A stretch of DNA of 33,319 nt, taken from the IMG/VR virus record IMGVR_UViG_3300017752_000073, positions 1-33,319 of that record; one strand, written 5' to 3'. This document shows positions 17,928-24,667 of the stretch, piece by piece. Every line of letters starts with the position of its first letter. Within the stretch, counting starts at the first letter, position 1. The notes under the pieces were generated by a model, which saw only the letters and a list, made by a program, of their open reading frames with translations, ran no database searches and was not told the origin of the DNA. A program made the position numbers and the translations under genes. Source of the DNA: a virus.

Positions 17928-18579
17928 TGAAATTGCAATTTTTGGTTGCAGTTTTTCTAGAGGTGTTCCAGAAGTAAGTAACTATGATTGCTGGCCTAGA
18001 CATCTTGCAAAAGCATTTCCTAATGTACAAATAAAAAACTATGCAATGTCTGGATCTAGTTTACTTTATTCCTTGTATGCTCTAGAGAAGTATAAACAGC
18101 AAGTGCGTAATGCTTATACTATTTTTAACATAACAACACCTTTTAGATTTGACTACATTCCTCAAGACACAGACTTGGATGATTTTCTGATAGATACGGA
18201 TTTACCAAACTATAAACAAACTGACATGAATAGGTTATCAGATAAGATTACTCCTTTCAGATATCAAAATTGTTTGTTTTCAAATGTACAAAAACCTAAA
18301 GAACAAAGAAAGTTTGGCAAATTGCTTGCGAAATATTTTAATGATGAAATGGACGAAATTCAATGGAAAGCATGTTCTATATATGCAAACGACCACACTG
18401 ATTTCACTTTCTTCCAAAGGGCATATAGATCCTTTCCTGAAAATTTTTGTGTAGAAAGAGACTTTGGAAAAAAATGGTACAAAAAACATTCACCAGACCA
18501 ATATCATCTTGATTCTGACGGATTAGAAATATTAACAAATAAAATTATAGACTTGACAAAATTAAAAAATATAGTATAA
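17920..18579 (+). CDS. SGNH/GDSL-hydrolase-like protein (TTG start)
   Basis: This 219-aa protein resembles small SGNH hydrolases, which act as esterases or acetylhydrolases on lipids or glycans. Block I is IAIFGCSFSRG with the candidate nucleophile Ser near residue 11. NYAMSGSS supplies the conserved Gly of block II. DQYHLDSDG near the C-terminus supplies the catalytic Asp-x-x-His. Block III (GxND) is not clear. No in-frame ATG precedes block I, so translation probably starts at the TTG at 17920, inside the last codons of gp13, by coupling. There is no signal peptide, so it would act in the host cytoplasm or on the virion. A role in trimming acetyl groups from a glycan is possible but unproven. 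Confidence 0.6.
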   Translation: MVDEIAIFGCSFSRGVPEVSNYDCWPRHLAKAFPNVQIKNYAMSGSSLLYSLYALEKYKQQVRNAYTIFNITTPFRFDYIPQDTDLDDFLIDTDLPNYKQTDMNRLSDKITPFRYQNCLFSNVQKPKEQRKFGKLLAKYFNDEMDEIQWKACSIYANDHTDFTFFQRAYRSFPENFCVERDFGKKWYKKHSPDQYHLDSDGLEILTNKIIDLTKLKNIV

Positions 18580-18580
18580 T
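18553..18580 (+). promoter_or_regulatory. Consensus sigma70-type promoter of the P-loop kinase
   Basis: TTGACA (18553-18558), a 16-nt spacer and TATAAT (18575-18580) give both hexamers at consensus. The -10 box ends 6 nt before the ATG at 18587, so the start of transcription would fall at or within a few bases of the start codon. It overlaps the 3' end of the SGNH-like gene, where AT-rich sequence makes chance matches easier. Confidence 0.5.
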
Positions 18581-18586
18581 TAACTT

Positions 18587-19081
18587 ATGAAACTATTAAT
18601 TATTGGCCACGGCAGACATGGTAAAGATACTGTATGCGAAATCTTAAGAGATGTATACAATTATACATTTGAAAGCAGCAGTAAATTCTGCTCAAAGTTA
18701 TTCATCTACAATGATCTAAAGGACAAGTATGGATACGCCGATGAAGAAGAGTGTTATGCTGACAGGCACAATCACAGAGCAGAATGGTATAATGCTATCT
18801 GCGATTATAATGTTCCTGATGCAGCGACTCTAGGTAGAGAAATGTTTGCTGCTTACGATATCTATTGTGGACTACGTAACAAGCGTGAATACTTTGCAAT
18901 GAAAAATACAGGCGTATTTGACTACTGTATTTGGGTTGATAGGTCAGATCACTTGCCTAGCGAGTCTAAAGACAGTATGAGTCTTGAACAATGGATGGCA
19001 GATTTTACAATTGACAATAATGGTAGTTTAGAAGACTTGAAATTTAATACAGCACAATTAATGGATTATATACACACTTAA
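18587..19081 (+). CDS. P-loop nucleotide kinase, dNMP-kinase-like
   Basis: This 164-aa protein has a Walker A loop near its N-terminus, IIGHGRHGKDTVCEIL (Gly12-Lys13-Asp14-Thr15), of the GKD(T) form seen in deoxynucleoside-monophosphate kinases such as T4 gp1. It continues with a DRHNHRAEWYNAI stretch, GLRNKREYFAMK, and WVDRSDHLPSESKDSMSLEQ followed by an NNGSLEDL segment. That order is typical of the small dNMP-kinase-like family of marine T4-like phages. It would phosphorylate a nucleoside monophosphate to feed phage DNA synthesis. The gene sits among late tail genes but has its own host-type promoter, consistent with earlier expression. Substrate not determined. Confidence 0.72.
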   Translation: MKLLIIGHGRHGKDTVCEILRDVYNYTFESSSKFCSKLFIYNDLKDKYGYADEEECYADRHNHRAEWYNAICDYNVPDAATLGREMFAAYDIYCGLRNKREYFAMKNTGVFDYCIWVDRSDHLPSESKDSMSLEQWMADFTIDNNGSLEDLKFNTAQLMDYIHT

Positions 19082-19112
19082 TGGCGTAAATCCACCTAAT
19101 TTCCTTGTTCCG

Positions 19113-19120
19113 GATAAATA
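19113..19120 (+). promoter_or_regulatory. Late promoter (GATAAATA) of the tail sheath gene
   Basis: The predicted start is at 19126, giving a 30-nt leader that includes AAGGAG (19140-19145) 10 nt before the ATG at 19156. Confidence 0.7.
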
Positions 19121-19155
19121 TTATTGACGGCAAATCCATAAGGAGATTAATTAAA

Positions 19156-22100
19156 ATGGCATTAGTATCACCAGGCGTCCAGGTTAGTGTTGTAGACGAG
19201 AGTTTTTATACTCCATCCGCTCCGGGCACAGTCCCACTAATCTTTGTCGCTACGCAAACAAATAAAACTAATCCAGGGGGCACCGGAATCGCTCCTGGAA
19301 CAACAGCAGCAAATGCTGGAAAAGTGTACGCAGTTACATCACAACGTGAATTAGCAGAAACATTTGGAGATCCAATTTTCAAAACAGACGCTAATAACAA
19401 TCCTATTCACGGTGGTGAGCAAAACGAATATGGCTTACAAGCAGCATACAGTTTTCTAGGCGTTGCAAACCAAGCATATGTAGTTAGAGCAGATGTTGAC
19501 TTAAATGCTATTCAAGCAAGTGCAACACCAACAGCAGGTGCTCCTGCAAATGCATCATACTGGTTTGACACAGATGATTCGAAATACGGTATTTTCCAAT
19601 GGAATGGTTCAGCAGGCACTGTAACTGGCGGTCAGTCTTTTACTAATGTTGCACCAGACGTAATTACTGATACATCAGACGTTGTTGATTTTGCAGGCTC
19701 TGATTATACTCCAAAAGCATCTGTAGGTGCAATTGGTGAGTATGTTTTAGTTGCAGTAACAACACTAAACAGTTTGTGGTACAAAAATAGTAGTAACACA
19801 TGGGTAGAAGTAGGATCAGCAGCATGGATTGCTAGTCATCCAACAGTTGCAGGTACAGGTACAGGCGCTATTGTTATTGGCGAAACTATTGTTATTAATG
19901 GTTCATCTGTTGCAGCAACAGGAACTACATTAACTACACTTGCATCTGACATTAACACAGCAGCGATTGCAGGAATAGTTGCAAGTATTTCAAACGGCAA
20001 GTTGAACATTGCTTCAAACGGTACTGGTGGTGATTCAGTTACTATTGGCGGTGCAGCAGATTTACTTACTGCCGCAGGTATTGCATCTGGCACATATTAC
20101 ATTCCAAAACTAAGTATTGATCCGCATACAAGTGTGCCTGCTTACAAAACAAGCGACACAGAATCAAGACCAACAGGTTCTTTGTGGATAAAAACAACAA
20201 CACCTAACTTAGGTGCAAACTGGAGTGTAAAACAGTACAATGCTAACACAGCATCATGGGTAACAGTTCCAGCAACACTACACGAATCAAACGCCGCAGC
20301 AATTTATGCTTTAGATAGTTCCGGTGGCGGATCTAATCTAGCAGAAGGCACTGTGTTTACACATTACAACACAGCAGGCGCAAGCAGTCCGATTGCAGAT
20401 TTTAAACTTATGCGTAAAAACGGCTCAGGCATATTAGTTGCTCAAACTGCATCAGCAGTAGCACTAGGTGCAGGCACTTATACATTTACAATAAGTGAAT
20501 CAGTAGCAGGAAGTGCAACAATGTCAACACCAGTCACAGGATCATTTACTGTAACAGGTGCTGAAACTGCTACAGAGACAGCAGAAAAAATTGTTGAAGC
20601 AATTAGTAGTACAGGACTTACAAATATCCAAACAAAAGTATCTACAAATGATAAAGTAAACATCATGCACAAATTAGGCGGTGAAGTTGCTATTGTTGAT
20701 ACAGACGGTGGTTTGGCTCTTATGGATCCTAATAACTCTAGCAACATTGACTATACTCCAGGTACAGATGAAAATACATCACCGAAGCAGTATTCAATGT
20801 CGCACTTCAAAAAATTAACTTATACAGCATCAGAGAGCGCACCAACAGCAACACCTACAACAGGTACACTATGGTATAGTTCTATTACTGACGAAGTTGA
20901 CTTAATGGTACACGATGGGCACACATGGAAAGGTTATGCAAATGTATATCCAAACACTGATCCAGCAGGACCAATTGTTGCAGCAAGTGCTCCTTTAACA
21001 CAGTCAGATGCTACAGCGTTAGTTGAAGGTGACCTTTGGGTATCTACAGCAGACTTAGAAAACTACCCAACACTATACCGTTGGACATCAGCAGGTGCAT
21101 GGGAATTAGTTGATAAAACAGATCAAACAACTGAAAATGGTGTACTATTTGCTGACGCACGTTACAACACAACAGGTGCAAACAGTGCCGCAGCAGGTAC
21201 AATTGCTGCACTATTAGCAAGTGATCACTTAGACCCAGATGCTCCAGACCCAGCACTTTACCCACGTGGTATGCTGCTATGGAACACACGTAGAAGCGGA
21301 TTTAATGTTAAGCGTTTCGAGCGTGATTACATCGATGTTAATGGTACAAATCCAAGAGCAAGCGACGAGTCAATGAGTGCTTATGCACCAAACCGTTGGG
21401 TTACTGAATCTGCAAACAATACAGATGGCAGTGGTTCTTTTGGACGCCATGCACAAAGAAAAGTAGTTGTGCAAAAACTACAAGCATCAGTTAATTCAAA
21501 TGACGACATTCGTGATGATGAGTCAAGAGTGTTTAACATGATTGCTACACCAGGATATCCTGAACTAATCGGTGAAATGATTAACCTAAATAATGACAGA
21601 GGCTTAACAGCATTTGTTGTAGGTGATTCACCAATGAGACTACAGTCAAACACTACTTCAATTAACAACTGGGCAAACAACGTTGCACTAGCAGTTGAAG
21701 ATAATGACGACGGTCTTGTAACTAGTGATGAATACTTAGGTGTGTATTATCCAAGTGGATTTAGCAGTGATAACTTTGGCAATAACATAGTTGTTCCTTC
21801 GAGCCACATGGTAATGCGTACTATTGCACTTAACGACCAAGTTGCTTATCCATGGTTTGCACCAGCAGGTACAAGACGTGGCGGAGTTACTAATGCAACT
21901 GCAACAGGTTACATTAATGCAGAAGGTGAATTTACAAGTATTGCACTTAACGAAGGACAACGTGATGTTCTTTATAGTGCAAATGTAAACCCAATTACAT
22001 TCCTAAGCGGAAGTGGTTTAGTTGTATTTGGACAGAAAACTCGTGCAAGTAATGCTAGTGCATTAGATAGAGTAAACGTTGCAAGACTAGTTGTATACTT

Positions 22101-22383
22101 ACGTAGACAATTGAAAGTACTTGCTAAACCGTATATCTTTGAACCAAATGATAAAATTACACGTGATCAAGTTAAATCAAGTGTAGAGTCATTAATGAAT
22201 GAACTTATTGGTCTAAGAGCCATATACGATTTCCTAGTTGTATGTGATGAATCAAACAACACTGCGGCACGTATTGACAAGAATGAACTTTATGTTGATA
22301 TTGCAATTGAGCCAGTGAAAGCAGTTGAATTCATATACATTCCGCTAAGATTGAAAAACACAGGAGAGATTGCAGGTCTTTAA
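19156..22383 (+). CDS. 18: Contractile tail sheath protein, gp18-like, with a large inserted region
   Basis: The sheath subunit surrounds the tail tube and contracts to drive infection. I take the ATG at 19156, next to AAGGAG, giving MALVSPGVQVSVVDES and 1075 aa; a 17-residue longer frame has no such site. Residues 1-120 and ~650-1075 form the conserved sheath: the N-terminal SPGVQV..VDES arm, YPRGMLLWNTRRSGFNVKRF, and the C-terminal domain ending FIYIPLRLKNTGEIAG. T4 gp18 has about 659 aa. The excess is an insert (~120-650) with several W-rich modules (GSLWIKTTTPN, GTLWYSSITDE, GDLWVSTADLE) and two Ala/Thr/Gly-rich beta blocks (around residues 230-310 and 435-530). The insert probably projects from the tail surface. 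Confidence 0.9.
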   Translation: MALVSPGVQVSVVDESFYTPSAPGTVPLIFVATQTNKTNPGGTGIAPGTTAANAGKVYAVTSQRELAETFGDPIFKTDANNNPIHGGEQNEYGLQAAYSFLGVANQAYVVRADVDLNAIQASATPTAGAPANASYWFDTDDSKYGIFQWNGSAGTVTGGQSFTNVAPDVITDTSDVVDFAGSDYTPKASVGAIGEYVLVAVTTLNSLWYKNSSNTWVEVGSAAWIASHPTVAGTGTGAIVIGETIVINGSSVAATGTTLTTLASDINTAAIAGIVASISNGKLNIASNGTGGDSVTIGGAADLLTAAGIASGTYYIPKLSIDPHTSVPAYKTSDTESRPTGSLWIKTTTPNLGANWSVKQYNANTASWVTVPATLHESNAAAIYALDSSGGGSNLAEGTVFTHYNTAGASSPIADFKLMRKNGSGILVAQTASAVALGAGTYTFTISESVAGSATMSTPVTGSFTVTGAETATETAEKIVEAISSTGLTNIQTKVSTNDKVNIMHKLGGEVAIVDTDGGLALMDPNNSSNIDYTPGTDENTSPKQYSMSHFKKLTYTASESAPTATPTTGTLWYSSITDEVDLMVHDGHTWKGYANVYPNTDPAGPIVAASAPLTQSDATALVEGDLWVSTADLENYPTLYRWTSAGAWELVDKTDQTTENGVLFADARYNTTGANSAAAGTIAALLASDHLDPDAPDPALYPRGMLLWNTRRSGFNVKRFERDYIDVNGTNPRASDESMSAYAPNRWVTESANNTDGSGSFGRHAQRKVVVQKLQASVNSNDDIRDDESRVFNMIATPGYPELIGEMINLNNDRGLTAFVVGDSPMRLQSNTTSINNWANNVALAVEDNDDGLVTSDEYLGVYYPSGFSSDNFGNNIVVPSSHMVMRTIALNDQVAYPWFAPAGTRRGGVTNATATGYINAEGEFTSIALNEGQRDVLYSANVNPITFLSGSGLVVFGQKTRASNASALDRVNVARLVVYLRRQLKVLAKPYIFEPNDKITRDQVKSSVESLMNELIGLRAIYDFLVVCDESNNTAARIDKNELYVDIAIEPVKAVEFIYIPLRLKNTGEIAGL

Positions 22384-22390
22384 AAAATTG

Positions 22391-22412
22391 GGGGTCAGCG
22401 AAAGTTGGCCCC
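22391..22412 (+). other. Intercistronic hairpin with GAAA tetraloop between gp18 and gp19
   Basis: GGGGTCAGC (22391-22399) pairs with GTTGGCCCC (22404-22412) over nine positions, two of them G-U, closing a GAAA loop. No T-tract follows. It sits just before the gp19 late promoter and may stabilise the sheath message or attenuate read-through. Confidence 0.55.
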
Positions 22413-22417
22413 TAATG

Positions 22418-22425
22418 GATAAATA
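22418..22425 (+). promoter_or_regulatory. Late promoter (GATAAATA) of the tail tube gene
   Basis: The predicted start is at 22431, giving an 18-nt leader with AAGGAG at 22434-22439 before the ATG at 22449. Confidence 0.7.
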
Positions 22426-22448
22426 CTTGTAACAAGGAGTTATAAATT

Positions 22449-23081
22449 ATGCCAGTCGGATCATTATCTAAAATTACAGTACCTTTGAATAATCAAAGTA
22501 ATGCAAATGGTCAAGGTCTGTTAATGCCAAAATTACAATACCGCTTTAGAGTTGGGCTTGTAAACTTTGGTGTGTCAAACGATACAACAGAACTAACCAA
22601 ACAAGTCCAAGATGTTACAAGACCAAATCTTACATTTGAAAATATGGAATTACACACATACAATTCAAAAGTACATTTGGCAGGTAAACATACTTGGCAG
22701 CCTTTAACACTTACTTTGAGAGACGATCAAAGCGGAAATGTTACACGTTTAGTTGGACAGCAAGTTCAGAAACAGTTTGATTTCCTAGAGCAGTCAAGTG
22801 CAAGATCAGGTCAGGATTATAAGTTTAGAATGAATATCGAAATGTTAGACGGTGGCAACGGTAGAGATGCTGCTTCAACATTAGAAGAGTGGGATTTGAT
22901 GGGTGCATTTATAACAAATGTAAACTATAACACTTTAAACTATGCAGAGAGTGCACCAGTAACGGTAACTATGGAAATACAATACGACAATGCTAGACAA
23001 ATTGGCGTAGATGGTTTCAGTGGTGTTGGTCAAGGCGTTCCAAGAACGATAGGATCAAATGTAACTGGCGTTGGCGGTTAA
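22449..23081 (+). CDS. 19: Tail tube protein, gp19-like
   Basis: This 210-aa protein polymerises into the inner tube through which DNA passes. It has the gp19 layout: a short arm (MPVGSLSKITVPLNNQS), LLMPKLQYRFRVGLVNFG, a central THTWQPLTLTLRDD-like strand (here KHTWQPLTLTLRDDQS), an EEWDLMGAFITNVNYNTLNY segment and a late APVTVTMEIQYDNARQ strand. The length is close to T4 gp19 (163 aa) plus a Gly/Val-rich tail. It follows the sheath gene, as in other T4-like phages. It has its own late promoter, a strong ribosome-binding site and a strong terminator, consistent with high-level single-gene expression. Confidence 0.88.
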   Translation: MPVGSLSKITVPLNNQSNANGQGLLMPKLQYRFRVGLVNFGVSNDTTELTKQVQDVTRPNLTFENMELHTYNSKVHLAGKHTWQPLTLTLRDDQSGNVTRLVGQQVQKQFDFLEQSSARSGQDYKFRMNIEMLDGGNGRDAASTLEEWDLMGAFITNVNYNTLNYAESAPVTVTMEIQYDNARQIGVDGFSGVGQGVPRTIGSNVTGVGG

Positions 23082-23107
23082 GTTTTTTAAATAAAACTCC
23101 TAAAAAG

Positions 23108-23136
23108 AAAGAGGGCTTTTTAAGTCCTCTTTTTTT
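23108..23136 (+). terminator. Intrinsic terminator after the tail tube gene
   Basis: AAAGAGGGCTT (23108-23118) pairs with AAGTCCTCTTT (23122-23132) with one G-U pair and a TTT loop. The run of T continues to 23136. This is a canonical rho-independent terminator. Confidence 0.88.
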
Positions 23137-23160
23137 ATTATATACACAGTTTTACTTTTA

Positions 23161-23168
23161 GATAAATA
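23161..23168 (+). promoter_or_regulatory. Late promoter (GATAAATA), predicted leaderless start
   Basis: The octamer is followed by exactly 5 nt (TATGT) and the ATG at 23174. T4-like geometry puts the first transcribed base on that A. No Shine-Dalgarno site could be on such a transcript. The terminator at 23108-23136 isolates it from upstream transcription. Confidence 0.65.
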
Positions 23169-23173
23169 TATGT

Positions 23174-24187
23174 ATGTCACAGTTCGATAACATAAACAAT
23201 GTTGGGTTTGATCTTAAAGATTATCGCCACGCATCTAAACTATACTTAGAAGGCAATCACAGACTTGCTCCTAAGTATAAATTTCTTTATCATGTTGTCT
23301 TGAATATTAATAGTTCTGCAAGAAATGAAGCACTAACTAATCAAAAAATAAAAGAAATAAACATTCTTGCAAAAATGGTAGATTTGCCTAAATTTAGAGC
23401 AAACGTTACACCAGTACATCAATATAACAGAAAGAAATTAGTACAAACAGGTATTCAATACGAACCGATACAAATTGAATATCATGACGATATGTCAGGG
23501 TTGACTACATTACTTTGGGAAAGTTATTTTAGATATTATTATGCTGATCCGAATTACAGCGAATCAGATGCAGATGGACCTAAAGAGCGTGTTGGTGCAT
23601 ATGAAAGAACTAGAGCAGGACTTAACAAAGCATATGCTAGTGACGAAACATTTAGTGCTAGATTTGGGTTAGACAGATCAGGCAAAAGTCAACCTTTCTT
23701 TAATAGTATTCAAATATTCCAACTTAACACTCAAAGCGGTACGCCAACATATACTGCATTTACTTTAGTAAATCCAATTATAGAAATGATGGAACATGAT
23801 ACACTTGACCAGACTGCAAGTGAATTTACTATTAATAGAATGACACTTGGTTATGAAGCAGTTCAGTATCACAGAGGATATACAAATGTAGGATCTTCGC
23901 CGTCAGGCTTTGGTGAATCTAGTAACTATGATACAGAGCCAAGTCAATACGGTTCTAGTGCTGTTCAAAGTTCTACAGCATTCAATAGTTTAGCAGGCAA
24001 CAGACCAAACGATTTTACCCGCGGTACTGTACCAGAAACGCAAACACAACAATTACAAAAACAATCAACTAGCCCGTTGCAAGGTTCCTTAGTTGATAAT
24101 GTTCAAACAACAAGTGCTAATGGAATAATACTAAATGCAACTGCACCAAGTACAAGTATTACTCAAGCAAGACAGAAGGATTGGTAA
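23174..24187 (+). CDS. Second tail-tube-like virion protein (possible tube/baseplate junction)
   Basis: The 337-aa product looks like a tail-tube-fold protein longer than gp19. It has a KYKFLYHVVLNINS strand, a long middle with RKKLVQTGIQYEPIQIEYHD and SGLTTLLWESYFRYYYAD, and a strand-turn-strand near FTLVNPIIEMMEHDTLD then EFTINRMTLGYEAVQYHRG, the typical end of the tube core. The last ~95 residues are Gln/Ser/Thr-rich and probably flexible. In T4, tube-like proteins outside gp19 (gp48, gp54) start tube growth at the baseplate; I cannot say which, if either, this is. The next gene's ATG overlaps its stop (TAATG). Confidence 0.65.
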   Translation: MSQFDNINNVGFDLKDYRHASKLYLEGNHRLAPKYKFLYHVVLNINSSARNEALTNQKIKEINILAKMVDLPKFRANVTPVHQYNRKKLVQTGIQYEPIQIEYHDDMSGLTTLLWESYFRYYYADPNYSESDADGPKERVGAYERTRAGLNKAYASDETFSARFGLDRSGKSQPFFNSIQIFQLNTQSGTPTYTAFTLVNPIIEMMEHDTLDQTASEFTINRMTLGYEAVQYHRGYTNVGSSPSGFGESSNYDTEPSQYGSSAVQSSTAFNSLAGNRPNDFTRGTVPETQTQQLQKQSTSPLQGSLVDNVQTTSANGIILNATAPSTSITQARQKDW

Positions 24188-24666
24188 TGTCTAGTACAAC
24201 TCAAATTAGTAATTCACGAGATAGCGCAGCAAGTACAAAACTTTTATTCAACAGATTCTTTTCACCTACAGTAAGTTATCCAAGTGCAGAAGTAGATGCT
24301 GTTGTAGGGTTTTTTGTTAAACGTGGATTTGAACAATTGGCAGCATTTAGTGTGTCAAGTGTTATATTACAACAAGCAAAAACAGACAATGTAAAAGTGT
24401 TTGAATTATTAGACACTTTAGCAGGATTAGATAAAGTAAAATTAAGTAATCTTGTACTAGTTATTTTAAATTCAAACAGATCGAAAATAAGTCGTATAGG
24501 ATATAAAGATACAAATATAGACGGCAAAGTCTATTTTGAAGCAAGAAATATTATAGATGTAGAAACTATAGTTACTAGTGATCCGCAAGTTGATTTTGAT
24601 ACTGATTTCAGCAGTATTAGTTCAACATTTGACAATGATTTAGTAACTTGGGATGGAGCAAACTAA
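24187..24666 (+). CDS. Conserved small virion-associated protein (unknown role)
   Basis: The start is the ATG at 24187, which overlaps the previous stop as TAATG; a slightly longer frame would need a TTG. The 159-aa protein begins MSSTTQISNSRDSAAST. It has a helical core: LLFNRFFSPTVSYPSAEVDA, VVGFFVKRGFEQLAAFSVS, VFELLDTLAGLDKVKLSNLV, and ILNSNRSKISRIGYK. I recall similar sequences beside tail genes in marine T4-like phages, without an assigned function. The C-terminal 40 residues are Asp/Ser-rich. Tight coupling to the tube-like gene suggests the two products work together, perhaps in tail or baseplate assembly. I see no catalytic motif. Confidence 0.65.
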   Translation: MSSTTQISNSRDSAASTKLLFNRFFSPTVSYPSAEVDAVVGFFVKRGFEQLAAFSVSSVILQQAKTDNVKVFELLDTLAGLDKVKLSNLVLVILNSNRSKISRIGYKDTNIDGKVYFEARNIIDVETIVTSDPQVDFDTDFSSISSTFDNDLVTWDGAN

Positions 24667-24667
24667 G

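Noticed and set aside
19105-19155. Upstream extension of the sheath gene by 17 codons
   Set aside because: The ATG at 19105 would lie upstream of the late promoter's predicted start (19126) and has no Shine-Dalgarno site. The ATG at 19156 has AAGGAG and gives the family's MALVSPGVQV start.
22391-22412. Hairpin between gp18 and gp19 as a rho-independent terminator
   Set aside because: The stem is good but no T-run follows, so it was kept as a stem-loop of unknown role rather than a terminator.
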